32,886 bases of DNA from Chitinispirillales bacterium (GCA_031281225.1 JAITFQ010000009.1:1-32886), one strand, 5' to 3'; positions 7,790-17,867 are shown, counted from the stretch's first letter. The notes: a model not told the origin generated them from the sequence alone. Numbers and translations: made by a program.

Positions 7790-10700
7790 TTGACTATGAC
7801 CAAACCACCGACATCCGCAATAGGTATCTGTTTCGGCTCGTCCGCCATCATGACGGCCGAAGTCTTTCAGGACGGCGGTACCGTCCGTATCGGCCGCGTA
7901 TCGTACAAAAGCCACGAGAGCAACCCGCGCAAGGCGTTTCTGGAATTGATAGAAAGCGTTGACTTGGGCGGCTACGATTTTGGTATGCTCACCGGGCGCA
8001 AGTTCCGCGGCCTCGTTAACGCCAAGTCCATCACGGAACCGGAAAGCATCGAGTACGCGCTGCGGTTTCTTCGGGAGACGGGGTCGTACGGCGCACAGCG
8101 GAGGCCGGGCGCGGTGGCAAGCCTCGGCTCGGAAAACTTTATCGTCTACGCGCTCGACGGCGAGGGGACGATCTGCGGCGTTGAGACGGGCAACAAGTGC
8201 GCGAGCGGGACGGGCGAGTTTTTCTTGCAGCAGATACGGCGGATGAACGTCTCGCCGAAAGAAGCGGTGAGGCTCGCGGCGCGGTCCGAGGAGTTTAAGG
8301 TGTCGGGGCGGTGCTCCGTTTTCTGCAAGAGCGACTGCACGCACGCGCTCAATAAAAATATCCCCATCGGCAGGGTGAGCGCGGGGCTTTGCCGGATGAT
8401 GACGGAAAAAGTTCTCGACCTGCTCGAAAAAGTCCCCAACAAAAATATTATCGCGACGGGTGGGGTTACGAAAAACACCGTCATCATGGAGATGCTGGGG
8501 AGATGTGTCGATGACCTCTACGTCCCCGAATTTGCGGATTGTTTTGAGGCGGTGGGCGCGGCGTTTTACGCGCTTGTGAATAAAACGCCTGTCGATATCA
8601 ATAAGGATAACCCGCTAAGCGACGGCACCGCGTCGTTCTCCCTGCTTCCGCCGGTCAGCGCGGGGAAGCCGCTAGTCAAATTTGAGAAAATCACCGCAAA
8701 AAAAGCGAAAGCCGGAGATGAATTGATACTTGGGCTCGACGTGGGCTCGACGACGACAAAAGCCGTCGCGCTGCGCACGAAAGACGACGCGATTGTCGCT
8801 TCAATTTATCTGCGGACAAACGGCAACCCGGTAAAGGCGTCGCGGGAGTGCTACTCGGCGATTTTGGAACAGATCACCGTGCCCGTTAATATAATCGGAT
8901 TGGGGACGACGGGTTCGGGGCGGCAGATCGCGGGTTTGCACGGAGGGACGGACGGGGTGATAAACGAGATCATCGCCCATGCCGCCGCCGCGTCGTATTT
9001 TGACAAGGATGTCGATACGATTTTTGAGATCGGCGGGCAGGACGCGAAGTATACGTATTTAACGAACGCCGTAGCCTCCGACTACGCGATGAACGAGGCT
9101 TGCAGCGCGGGGACGGGGTCGTTTTTGGAGGAATCGGCCGGCGAGACTTTGGGGATAGGGTATACGGAGATCGAGGGGATCGCCATGAAAAGCAAGCGCC
9201 CCCCGAATTTTAACGACCAGTGCGCCGCGTTCATAAGCTCCGACATCCGCACCGCCTCGCACGAGGGGGCGGCGAAAGAGGATATAGTCGCGGGGCTTGT
9301 CTACTCTGTGTGCATGAATTACGTCAACAGGGTGAAAGGCCAGCGCCCCGTCGGCAAAAAGATTTTCATGCAGGGCGGCGTGTGCTACAACAAGGCCGTC
9401 CCTCTCGCGATGGCGAACCTCATTGGCAAAGAGATAATCGTTCCGCCCGAACCGGGGCTGATGGGGGCTTTCGGCGTCGCGCTTGAAGTTAAGGACAGGA
9501 TAGAAAAAGGTTTGATGGAGCAGGCGTCGTTCGATTTAGAGACGCTTGCCGAACGTGAAGTCAAATACGGAAAAAGGTTCGTCTGCGCCGGCGGCGCGGA
9601 GAAGTGCGACCGCAAGTGCGAAATCAATACGATGATTATCGACGGCAAAAAATTCCCGTTTGGCGGGGCGTGCAACATGTATTACAATTTAATACATCAC
9701 GTGCAATTTGAAAAGAGCGAGTACGATGATGTGGCGATTCGCCAGCGGATGGTATTTGCTGCGCTTGATGAAAATAATTCTGATGATAATAAAAGCAATC
9801 TCACATTAAAAACCGTTGGGATTAACAGGGCGTTTTTAACGAATACATTTTATCCGTTATATTCAACATTTTTCAAGTCGCTCGGGTTGGAGGTAGTATT
9901 GTCGCCGGACGTCAGCGTTGACGGGATGAAACGCAAGCGCTCCTCGTTTTGCTACCCCGGGGAGATCGCTCACGGGACGCTGCAAAGTTTACTTGATACC
10001 AATCCCGATTTTGTTTTTCTCCCTAAAATCGTAGAGCTTTACGTTGAGGGGATGCCCGACCGCAGGAGAGAGTATCAGTGCACCTGCCTGCTTTTACAAT
10101 GCGAGCCTTATTATTTGAAGAGCGCGTTTAAGGATGTGCTTCACAAAACAAAACTCCTCTCTCCCAACATCGATTTTTCAAAAGGTTATGAGAGCATGGA
10201 GGGGGTGTTTATAAAATTGGCGCGGGACTGCGGGTGTGACGCCGAACAGGGCAGGGCCGCGTTTGACTCCGCGTTGAAAGCGCAGCGGGAATTTTTCGCG
10301 GCGCTGCGCAAGCGCGGCGAGGCAGTTCTCAAAAAATTGGAAGAAGACCCGTCCCGCACCGCTGTCGTCCTCTTTGGCCGCCCATACAGCGCGTTCGCCG
10401 ACGAGGGTAATTTGGGCATTCCGGCGAAATTCGCTTCGCGCGGCGTGGAGATTATTCCGTGGGACATGTTGAATTATGATTTGGAGCCGTGTTCGTTGGA
10501 GATGAACTGGGCGCTCGGCCAAAATATTTTGAGAGCCGCGAAACTTATACGGAATCACCCGCAACTGTTCGGCGCGTACATCACAAATTTCAGCTGCGGG
10601 CCCGATTCGTTTTTATTAGGCTATTTCAGAGACATAATGAAAGACAAGCCGTCCCTGACTCTGGAACTCGACAGCCACACCGCCGACGCCGGTGTAAACA

Positions 10701-12112
10701 CGCGCATAGAGGCTTTTCTTGACATCGTCGCGCGTTACAGGACGCTGAAAAAATCGCCGGAAGAAGAGGCCCCTTTCCAAAAAGCGTTCATTGATTATTC
10801 CGGCCGCAAGCCGGTGTTTGTAGCGTCCGACGGTACGCGCGTATCGCTTAAAGACCCCAGGGTGCACGTCCTTTTCCCGTCGATGGGCAAGCTGACCAGC
10901 GACGCTTTCGCCGCCGTATTCAGCGGCGCGGGGATTCGGGCTTCGGCGATTCCGGTTTACGACGCGGAAGTGCTTAAAACCGGCAAGGGCCACAGTTCGT
11001 GCAAGGAATGCCTGCCGCTGATTTTGACGACGGGCGGATTGCTCTCATATCTGTCGCAGCGTAAGGATACGGATGAATATCTCGTTTACTTCATGCCGAC
11101 CTGCGGCGGGAATTGCAGGTTTACTCAATATAATGTCTACATCCGGGGATTGATTGAAAAGCAGCGTATAGAAAACGTGACGTTGCTATCGCTGACAAAT
11201 GAAAACGGCTACGCCGGCCTCGAAATTTCGGACGCTCTCAACGTGCTCAAAGGCGTTATCGTTTCCGACACCATGGAGGATATCAAAAACGCGCTTAGCG
11301 TGTTAGCGAGGGACAGAGAATCCGCGATGAAAGTTTTTGACGATGAGTGGGGGAAGATAATCGCGCTTTTCAAAACCGGCAAAACGTCGCCGCTATATAA
11401 AATATTGGAGAACGCCGCGCGTAATCTTTGGAAAATACCGCTAAAATACCCGCTCCGCGAAGCCAAGGTTGTTTCGCTGCTTGGGGAAATTTTTGTACGT
11501 CGCGACTATTTTTCGGGACAGGATTTGATTGAGCGTTTGGAAAAGCGCGGCATAATCGTAAAACGCGCTCCGATGTTCGAGTGGCTTGAATATTGTGACT
11601 GGAACGTGAAAAACGATATTTACGAAGCGAACTTCGACTGGAAGGGCGCGCTTGAGTTCAAGGCGCGGCGGATATTGCAATTGCATTACGAGAAAAAAAT
11701 AAAAACCATTCTGGCAAAATCGGGGCTGTACGCTTTTGAGATGACGGAGATGGACAGGATTATAAAATACGGCAGTGAGTTTTTTGACACCAGGCTGACG
11801 GGCGAAGCGATTTTGGTCGCCGGGGTATTTTTCAAGGATATTCTGCACTCCACGCACGGATCGATACAGATAGGCCCGTTCGCCTGTATGCCGACGAGGG
11901 TGACGGAGGCGGTGCTGAGCGCGGAGGCGACGGTTGACAATAAAAAAGCGCTTGATATCAAGGCGAAAGTAAAGGGATGCAGCCGTGACAATATAAATAC
12001 GCTGCCGTTTTTATCCATAGAGAGCGACGGCAATCCGTTCCCCGCTATTTTGGAATCCCGTATCGAGGCGTTCTGTTTGCAGGTGGAAAGACTGCACGAT
12101 AAAATGAGATAA
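7790..12112 (+). CDS. Double-domain acyl-CoA dehydratase activase (BadF/HgdC family) with DUF2229/HgdB-like region
   Basis: 1440 aa, typical of the large activase-related family. Two ASKHA ATPase domains lie in tandem. The first (about 10-270) has cysteines in NKCASGTGEF and GRCSVFCKSDC. The second (about 313-570) has LGLDVGSTTTKA, EIGGQDAKY, EACSAGTGSF and DQCAAF. In HgdC two such cysteines bind the [4Fe-4S] cluster held between subunits, and both copies keep them. A Cys-rich link (about 598-628, CAGGAEKCDRKC) leads to a region like the D-component/DUF2229 family (FYPLYSTFFKSLGLEVV, SSFCYPGEIAHG). Known small relatives use ATP to drive an electron onto 2-hydroxyacyl-CoA dehydratases; the substrate of these large fusions is not established. 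The start is either TTG at 7790, abutting the previous stop, or ATG at 7796; neither has a good ribosome site. A coupled gene begins one base after its stop. Confidence 0.9.
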   Translation: MTMTKPPTSAIGICFGSSAIMTAEVFQDGGTVRIGRVSYKSHESNPRKAFLELIESVDLGGYDFGMLTGRKFRGLVNAKSITEPESIEYALRFLRETGSYGAQRRPGAVASLGSENFIVYALDGEGTICGVETGNKCASGTGEFFLQQIRRMNVSPKEAVRLAARSEEFKVSGRCSVFCKSDCTHALNKNIPIGRVSAGLCRMMTEKVLDLLEKVPNKNIIATGGVTKNTVIMEMLGRCVDDLYVPEFADCFEAVGAAFYALVNKTPVDINKDNPLSDGTASFSLLPPVSAGKPLVKFEKITAKKAKAGDELILGLDVGSTTTKAVALRTKDDAIVASIYLRTNGNPVKASRECYSAILEQITVPVNIIGLGTTGSGRQIAGLHGGTDGVINEIIAHAAAASYFDKDVDTIFEIGGQDAKYTYLTNAVASDYAMNEACSAGTGSFLEESAGETLGIGYTEIEGIAMKSKRPPNFNDQCAAFISSDIRTASHEGAAKEDIVAGLVYSVCMNYVNRVKGQRPVGKKIFMQGGVCYNKAVPLAMANLIGKEIIVPPEPGLMGAFGVALEVKDRIEKGLMEQASFDLETLAEREVKYGKRFVCAGGAEKCDRKCEINTMIIDGKKFPFGGACNMYYNLIHHVQFEKSEYDDVAIRQRMVFAALDENNSDDNKSNLTLKTVGINRAFLTNTFYPLYSTFFKSLGLEVVLSPDVSVDGMKRKRSSFCYPGEIAHGTLQSLLDTNPDFVFLPKIVELYVEGMPDRRREYQCTCLLLQCEPYYLKSAFKDVLHKTKLLSPNIDFSKGYESMEGVFIKLARDCGCDAEQGRAAFDSALKAQREFFAALRKRGEAVLKKLEEDPSRTAVVLFGRPYSAFADEGNLGIPAKFASRGVEIIPWDMLNYDLEPCSLEMNWALGQNILRAAKLIRNHPQLFGAYITNFSCGPDSFLLGYFRDIMKDKPSLTLELDSHTADAGVNTRIEAFLDIVARYRTLKKSPEEEAPFQKAFIDYSGRKPVFVASDGTRVSLKDPRVHVLFPSMGKLTSDAFAAVFSGAGIRASAIPVYDAEVLKTGKGHSSCKECLPLILTTGGLLSYLSQRKDTDEYLVYFMPTCGGNCRFTQYNVYIRGLIEKQRIENVTLLSLTNENGYAGLEISDALNVLKGVIVSDTMEDIKNALSVLARDRESAMKVFDDEWGKIIALFKTGKTSPLYKILENAARNLWKIPLKYPLREAKVVSLLGEIFVRRDYFSGQDLIERLEKRGIIVKRAPMFEWLEYCDWNVKNDIYEANFDWKGALEFKARRILQLHYEKKIKTILAKSGLYAFEMTEMDRIIKYGSEFFDTRLTGEAILVAGVFFKDILHSTHGSIQIGPFACMPTRVTEAVLSAEATVDNKKALDIKAKVKGCSRDNINTLPFLSIESDGNPFPAILESRIEAFCLQVERLHDKMR

Positions 12113-12113
12113 T

Positions 12114-13475
12114 ATGTACGACAGTAAAAATTCAGGTTCCGTTGAGAAATATTCTTCCGCCGTGTCGCTCTCCGACATGGAAGTTTTTATTTTTCCGCAG
12201 CTCATGTACTCGCTCATGCTCGCCAACATCATGTCGCCGAGGCTTTGGAGGTGGAAAAACGATCCGTGGTTCGCCAAGACGCCGGGCCAGCGCGAATTAA
12301 AACGGATTCAGCGGCTCAAACAGTATATCATAGACAACTTTGTTTTTAACCTCGACCTTAACACATGGGGGCTGACTACAAAGGAGAAAGAGCTCGCACG
12401 GTTTTCCGAATTTGTAAACGAGAGTGTTTTATCAAAAAGCAACGCGCTCTTTGGCTACGAGGGCGACAAGTATTATTTTGATATGGACATCAGGCGGCAT
12501 TTCGGGCTCGACAAGTATAATTCAAATATCATCCCCTACTGGAAAACCGAGACGCTTGAAGCGATGGAGGCGTTCCGTTTCAAGGACGGGTATCATACCG
12601 GGGCCGGCGAGTGCGTTTCCTTTTCCGCGCTCTACGCTTCCGCGGCTTTTGCCGTGGCGGATATTCCGCTTGAAAAGATTTTTTTGCTCGCCACGCCGCT
12701 CCACTCCCAAAATTATTTAGATATCGGCGACGGAATAATTACAAACAATCGCCGCATCGTCACAAAAAATATGTGGTACAACGGTACCGAACTTTCAGCC
12801 AAAGCGCGGCGTGCGCTTGAGAACGAAAACGTTACCATCATAGCGCATAATACCGGGCACGTCCATACCATATACCCATCGGCCACTATCGATAAAAATT
12901 CTTACGAACACTTGAAAGACAACCTGATAAGATTTTGCGAATTTACGCCAAAAATGCCGGATGAAAAAAAAGACTGGCTGACGTCAACGAAACCGATCAC
13001 TCTCGACGGCGTCAAAAGCGCTGAGGACGCGCGGGCGTCGCTTATGGAACAGCGGCACGAAAGCGAAACCGCCGACCTCGCGTTCATGGCGTTTCGGGAT
13101 TTGTCAACGTCGCCGTGGAAACCGTTTTTGAAGGCCGCGGTTGAGAGAAATCCGGTGTGGTTAGACGGGGTTGGCGGTTTATCGGTCGACGACGCGTACA
13201 GGTGTTTGACCTCGCCGTCGTTTGTCAACGCGTCAATCTATGACGAATCGTCCCGCCTCGCCCAGCCCGATGAAGTTTGGAATTACGGGAGAGGCGACGG
13301 GTTAGAAAAAGCTGTTGCGCTGGCGTCGGTCTGTATCAATAAACACCCGGGAAGCGGCGTATCCATTGACATCGGCCCAAACAAGGTTAAGCTGGCATAC
13401 GGAAAAAACGAATATCTGTTCGGCACAAATAAAAAACTCGCCCCGCCGGTAAACGACGATTGGTTATTCCAATAG
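12114..13475 (+). CDS. Uncharacterised protein with transglutaminase-like Cys-His-Asp arrangement
   Basis: 453 aa, cytosolic as far as can be seen (no signal peptide). The central part GAGECVSFSALYASAAFA (163-180), then ATPLHSQNYLDIGDG (193-207), resembles the core of transglutaminase/papain-like enzymes: Cys167, His197, and Asp203 or Asp206 with following Asn residues. The N-terminal 100 residues are helical, with an aromatic SPRLWRWKNDPWF stretch. The C-terminal part (from about 285) looks like a separate helical domain. The ATG lies one base after the stop of the activase gene, so the two are translationally coupled and probably act together. No function is known to me. The transglutaminase-like assignment is from motif spacing only. 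Confidence 0.65.
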   Translation: MYDSKNSGSVEKYSSAVSLSDMEVFIFPQLMYSLMLANIMSPRLWRWKNDPWFAKTPGQRELKRIQRLKQYIIDNFVFNLDLNTWGLTTKEKELARFSEFVNESVLSKSNALFGYEGDKYYFDMDIRRHFGLDKYNSNIIPYWKTETLEAMEAFRFKDGYHTGAGECVSFSALYASAAFAVADIPLEKIFLLATPLHSQNYLDIGDGIITNNRRIVTKNMWYNGTELSAKARRALENENVTIIAHNTGHVHTIYPSATIDKNSYEHLKDNLIRFCEFTPKMPDEKKDWLTSTKPITLDGVKSAEDARASLMEQRHESETADLAFMAFRDLSTSPWKPFLKAAVERNPVWLDGVGGLSVDDAYRCLTSPSFVNASIYDESSRLAQPDEVWNYGRGDGLEKAVALASVCINKHPGSGVSIDIGPNKVKLAYGKNEYLFGTNKKLAPPVNDDWLFQ

Positions 13476-13480
13476 TTTTT

Positions 13481-13513
13481 TGCTTGCGAAACGGGAACGT
13501 TAAACCGCAAGCA
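13481..13513. terminator. Hairpin between converging genes
   Basis: TGCTTGCG (13481-13488) pairs perfectly with CGCAAGCA (13506-13513) across a 17-base loop that contains the lactate permease stop codon. It sits between the converging ends of the transglutaminase-like gene and lctP. The T6 run lies before the stem on the plus strand, so a classical intrinsic terminator is not satisfied in either direction. Confidence 0.25.
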
Positions 13514-15044
13514 GGATGTAATTTATGACCCCCATCGCCAAAGCGATCACCAACACAGGCGGAATCAGTTTTTTGAGAATCACCGATTCCTGCCCGATCT
13601 GATCCGACGCGAGCGCGCCCATCAATATTAAGGTGGGCCCGATTGCCACGCCCACGGAGGCGGAGAGCGACTGCGAGGCGGTCATCATCGCGGTGCTTAT
13701 CTGCAAGCGGTAGGCGATTGCGTACTGGAATTTTCCAAACAGTATGTTTGCGTTGGTGTTGTTACCTGTCAGAAAACTTGCCAGCACCCCAAAGAAAGGC
13801 GAGAACAGGGGAAACAGGCTGCCCGTCAGATCGGCGACGGTGTAGGCAAACCGCCTGGTCATGCCTGACTCCATCATAACAAGCGACATGCAGCCCAACG
13901 CCAACAGCGCGAGCGTCGCGGGGACACCTTTTTTGACGGTTTTTTGTAAAGCGCCCCTAAAGACACCCGCGTCCCAAATACCCACCCGCCTGTAGATTAA
14001 GCAGGACACGGCGGCGGCAATTAACAAAACGAAAACAGGATGCGCGAACAGCCTGATCGGGCTATAGTTCACAACCCCGGCAACCGTATGAGTATAGGGA
14101 TACGGAAGCGCCGTTTCAAATCCCCGAAAATTGGGCGAAACCGCGATGGAATCTTTGACCGCGGCAGGTATCAACTGAAACAACAGCAGTAATACGAGAA
14201 TCAGCGCGTAGGGGAACACCGCCTGCCAAAGGCTCAGCTTGTCCCGGTAAAAACTGTTTTTAATTTTCCCCTCTTTGCCCTTTGCCCGCAGCCTGTACAG
14301 CAAAAACATTACAGCTAACCCAGCTAAAGCCGTGTTTAAGGTGGCAAGGGCATACATACCCGATGTTAAGGTAAAGTATTGAACAAGCGCCATCACAAAC
14401 GACACGGGCAGAACGTACGCCAATCCTTTTTTTATACCACTAAAACCGTCGTGGAGCCAGCAGACGCCGATACCCGTCAGAAAATGGGCTATTGTGGCGA
14501 ATATCCACATGGGGACGCCCAAGTCCGCTTTCGGAACCCCGGTCAGCCCCTGTATCACAAAGAAAGCCACGCCCATCGAGCCGAACGTCACCGCCCACGA
14601 ATGCCCCAAAAGCGTCGCCGTCAGCGATTTGACGGGATTAAACCCGAGGGCGATTAAAATCGGCGTGACAATTACAATCGGTACGCCAAAGCCCGCTATA
14701 CCCTGCAAAAGCCCCGTAAAAAGCCACGCGAGAAGGAGGAACGCCACAAACTTGTCTTTCACAAAAATCATAATATTTTTGTTGATTACGTCGATCGCGC
14801 CAAAACCGCTTACCAAATGGTACAGAAACAGCGCGCCCCACACAATCAGCGAAACAAACAATCCCAGCCAAAGCGCCTTCCCCAAAGCGACGGACAAACC
14901 GAACGCGGGCAGCCCAAAGAACCCAAGCGCGATAGCAAGGGCAATAACCAAAGAGACCCCCCCGGCCTTCGCAACCGAGGTTTTAACTATAATCAAAAGC
15001 CCAAGCAGGCTGAGTATGGGCAGTAGCGATAGAATAGCCATCAT
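13500..15044 (-). CDS. lctP: L-lactate permease (LctP/LldP family)
   Basis: 514 aa, close to the family length, with 12 or more hydrophobic segments. The family signature is plain: WLFTGLLQGIAGFGVPIVI, TPILIALGFNPVKSLTATLLGHSWAVTFGSMG, and a C-terminal FLTGNNTNANILFG and SLSASVGVAIGPT. These carriers take up lactate or glycolate with protons across the inner membrane. The gene begins 12 bp after the stop of PEP carboxylase, with AAGG overlapping that stop, so the pair forms an operon. The start may be either of two adjacent ATG codons (15044 or 15041). The pairing suggests lactate uptake or exchange linked to C4-acid fermentation, which is inference. Confidence 0.95.
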   Translation of the reverse strand: MMAILSLLPILSLLGLLIIVKTSVAKAGGVSLVIALAIALGFFGLPAFGLSVALGKALWLGLFVSLIVWGALFLYHLVSGFGAIDVINKNIMIFVKDKFVAFLLLAWLFTGLLQGIAGFGVPIVIVTPILIALGFNPVKSLTATLLGHSWAVTFGSMGVAFFVIQGLTGVPKADLGVPMWIFATIAHFLTGIGVCWLHDGFSGIKKGLAYVLPVSFVMALVQYFTLTSGMYALATLNTALAGLAVMFLLYRLRAKGKEGKIKNSFYRDKLSLWQAVFPYALILVLLLLFQLIPAAVKDSIAVSPNFRGFETALPYPYTHTVAGVVNYSPIRLFAHPVFVLLIAAAVSCLIYRRVGIWDAGVFRGALQKTVKKGVPATLALLALGCMSLVMMESGMTRRFAYTVADLTGSLFPLFSPFFGVLASFLTGNNTNANILFGKFQYAIAYRLQISTAMMTASQSLSASVGVAIGPTLILMGALASDQIGQESVILKKLIPPVLVIALAMGVINYILLAV

Positions 15045-15056
15045 AGTTTTCGAACC

Positions 15057-17867
15057 TTAGCCGCTGTTACGCAACACCGCAGCGATTCCGTTTATAGATA
15101 TATGCACCGCTTTGCGGATGCGTTCGTTTGCTTTATCGGAGCCGCCGTCGCGGGCTCTGTCGCGGTAGCGGCGCAACATCTCCACCTGCACGTGGTTGAG
15201 CGGGTCGAGATAGGGGACACGGCTGGCAATGACACGGCGGAGCGTCGGGTTGCGGTCAAGCAAAGCCTCTTGCCCGGTGATAGCGAGCAAGTGCTTGCGC
15301 GCGCGCTCATATTCCGCCACTATGCGGGGGAAAATAGAATCGCGCAGTTCCTTGTCCTCCACTAAAGCGGCGTAACGCGCGGCGATGTTCATATCCGCTT
15401 TTGCCAAAACCATCTCCATATTGGAGAGCAGCGTGGAAAATACCGACCAGTTTTGGAACATCGACTGCAGAAGCGCTACCCCCTGATCCCGCCCGTGTTT
15501 AGCCAGCAGTTCATCCACCGCGGAACCGAATCCGTACCAGCCCGGCAGCATCACCCGGCACTGCGACCATGAAAATACCCAAGGGATCGCGCGCAGGTTT
15601 TCAATGTCGCGCCCCTTGGTGCGGGACGCCGGGCGCGAGCCGATGTTGAGCGAAGCTATCTCGGAAATTACGGTCGTTTGCCAGAAATAATCCTCAAACC
15701 CTTCCGTTTCGTACACCAAACCGCGGTAGGCGGCGAAAGCGGAATCGGAAAGTTCGCCGAGAGCTTTCAGGAAACGTTCGTCGGGCTGTTCGGCCTGCGC
15801 GGGCTGCAGCGTCGCGGCCAGGGTGGCGGCGACGATAACTTCAAGGTTCCGCCTGCCGACCTCCGCGTTACCGTATTTGGCGGCTATCACTTCGCCCTGC
15901 TCCGTCAGGCGTATCTGCCCCTGCACCGCGCCTTTCGGCTGCGCTAAAATCGCCTGATAACTCGGCCCGCCGCCGCGACCGACAGAGCCGCCGCGGCCGT
16001 GAAACAGCATCATCTTTACGCCATGTTTGGCAAACAGCTCCACAAGCCCGACCTCGGCGCGGTAGAGTTCGCAGCGGGAGGTGAGGTAGCCGCCGTCCTT
16101 GTTGCTGTCGGAATAGCCAACCATCACCTCTTGCACATTTCCGCGGCTTGCAAGCAGCTTGCGGTAAAACGGCAGAGAGAGGAGCGAGTCCATAATTCCC
16201 GAGGACGCACGCAGGTCTTTTATTGTTTCGAACAGGGGTACGATGTTAACGTCGAGCATATCCTCAGACAGCCGCAAAATGCCGGCCTCTTTGAGCAGCA
16301 CGGCAAGTTCCAAAATGTCGGACAACCCGTCTGTCTTGGAGATTATGGAGGTACGGATACACCCTGTGCCGTAGCGCAGATGCGCGTCGCGGGCGGCATC
16401 AAAAAACGCCAGTTCCTTCGCTGTGTCGGCGCTGTATTTCGCGTGGCGGGAAGCAAGCAGGCGCGAGGAGGCAAGCTCTTTAAGCAAAATTTCAACGCGT
16501 TTCGCTTCGTTCTGTTCTAGATAATTTGTGCCGGGATCCGTAAACTCTAAAAGTTCCGCTACCACGCGCTCGTGCACGTCGGAGTTTTGGCGTAAATCAA
16601 GCGGTGCCAATGTCCAGCCGAACGCACGCACCGCGCGCAGCAGATCGCCGAGCCTGCCCTGTGCCAAAAGTTTTGAACCGTTGCGCAAAAGCGACCGTTC
16701 AATAACGGCAAGGTCGGCGACAAAATCCTCCGGCGCCGCGTAAGGCGCCGCCGCGGCTTCGCGCACGTATGACTCTATGGCGACCGACGGTTTATCTTCA
16801 AGCAACGCCTCGTATGTAGCCACAAGCCGCGCCTGAACGCCGGCAAGCGCCAGCCGGTAGGGCTCGTCCGCGCGGTGCGCGTTGCGGTCGGGCGATTCTT
16901 CAATCATTTTTTGCAATTCTGGCGACATCTCGGCCGGCATCCCCGTAAGCGAAAGCTCATGACGCAACCGCCATGTTTCCTTAATATAGAAATTAAGGGC
17001 GCATTCGGCATGGCGCGCGAGCGCCCCGTTCAGCACGGCGGCGTCCACAAACGGGTTGCCGTCGCGGTCGCCCCCTATCCAGCTCGCGACCTGCAAAAAC
17101 GGGGGCAAAACATCCGTCTCGTCGCCAATAGCGCGCTCTACAGCGGCATAGAGTTTCGGCACCGCTGTAAAAAAAGTGGAATCAAAGAATGTGAGTACGT
17201 TTTTCACCTCGTCGAGCACCGAGAGCTTTGAACTGCGCAGCACGCGCGTCTGCCAAAGCGTGAGTATCTGCGTGCGCAGCTCGGTCTCAATCTCCTCGTA
17301 CTCCTCCTTAGTTTCGGCAAGGCGGTCGCGTCTGTTGAGCAGGGCGGCAATGGCGTTCAGAATGTCGAGAATCGAGCGGCGCTGCACCTCCGTCGGGTGC
17401 GCGGTCAGCACCGGAGCGATGTATGCGGTGTGGAAAAACTCTTTCAGCCGCGCCCCGTCGAATCCGTGCGCCTTGGCGCGGGCGATGTCCGCTTCTAGAG
17501 TGCCCTCACACGCGGCGGAGCCGGCAACCTGACGCGCGCGCCAGCGGCTGATGTGGTGGTGATCCTCGGCAATATTGGCAAGGGTGGAAAAATAACCGGC
17601 GGCGGCGGTGATCTTGTTCATGTCGTCGTCGGAGAGTTTGCCTAGAATATCTTCCATTTCGGCCTGAGCGGCATGATCCATATCGCGGTGGAAGCGCACG
17701 GAGAGCCGCCGCAGCTTCTCAATCAGATCGTAGGTCTGCTGCCCTTCCAAATCGCGGATTGTATCACCCAGCATCTGCCCGAGCAGGCGGATATCCTTGT
17801 GCAGAGCTTTTTCAGCGGCCTCTATATCGGCCGTCGCGCTCTCGTTATTTTCCAGCAAATAGAGCAT
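15057..17867 (-). CDS. ppc: Phosphoenolpyruvate carboxylase
   Basis: 936 aa. It makes oxaloacetate from PEP and bicarbonate. Landmarks in order: catalytic-His region VLTAHPTEVQRRS (about 154-166), GGDRDGNPFV, GYSDSNKDGGYL, the glycine loop FHGRGGSVGRGGGPSYQAI (about 630), IPWVFSWSQCRVMLPGWYG, and SRVPYLDPLNHVQVEMLRRYR. It ends in RNSG where the family consensus is (Q/R)NTG; the essential C-terminal glycine is present. The length slightly exceeds the ~880-920 aa common in bacteria. It is first in a two-gene operon with lctP. In a fermenting gut bacterium it would feed the reductive branch to malate, fumarate and succinate. A weak GGA lies about 11 bases before the ATG. Confidence 0.98.
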   Translation of the reverse strand: MLYLLENNESATADIEAAEKALHKDIRLLGQMLGDTIRDLEGQQTYDLIEKLRRLSVRFHRDMDHAAQAEMEDILGKLSDDDMNKITAAAGYFSTLANIAEDHHHISRWRARQVAGSAACEGTLEADIARAKAHGFDGARLKEFFHTAYIAPVLTAHPTEVQRRSILDILNAIAALLNRRDRLAETKEEYEEIETELRTQILTLWQTRVLRSSKLSVLDEVKNVLTFFDSTFFTAVPKLYAAVERAIGDETDVLPPFLQVASWIGGDRDGNPFVDAAVLNGALARHAECALNFYIKETWRLRHELSLTGMPAEMSPELQKMIEESPDRNAHRADEPYRLALAGVQARLVATYEALLEDKPSVAIESYVREAAAAPYAAPEDFVADLAVIERSLLRNGSKLLAQGRLGDLLRAVRAFGWTLAPLDLRQNSDVHERVVAELLEFTDPGTNYLEQNEAKRVEILLKELASSRLLASRHAKYSADTAKELAFFDAARDAHLRYGTGCIRTSIISKTDGLSDILELAVLLKEAGILRLSEDMLDVNIVPLFETIKDLRASSGIMDSLLSLPFYRKLLASRGNVQEVMVGYSDSNKDGGYLTSRCELYRAEVGLVELFAKHGVKMMLFHGRGGSVGRGGGPSYQAILAQPKGAVQGQIRLTEQGEVIAAKYGNAEVGRRNLEVIVAATLAATLQPAQAEQPDERFLKALGELSDSAFAAYRGLVYETEGFEDYFWQTTVISEIASLNIGSRPASRTKGRDIENLRAIPWVFSWSQCRVMLPGWYGFGSAVDELLAKHGRDQGVALLQSMFQNWSVFSTLLSNMEMVLAKADMNIAARYAALVEDKELRDSIFPRIVAEYERARKHLLAITGQEALLDRNPTLRRVIASRVPYLDPLNHVQVEMLRRYRDRARDGGSDKANERIRKAVHISINGIAAVLRNSG

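Noticed and set aside
13481-13513. Strong intrinsic terminator between converging genes
   Set aside because: The stem is perfect but no T-run follows it on either strand; kept only as a weak hairpin.
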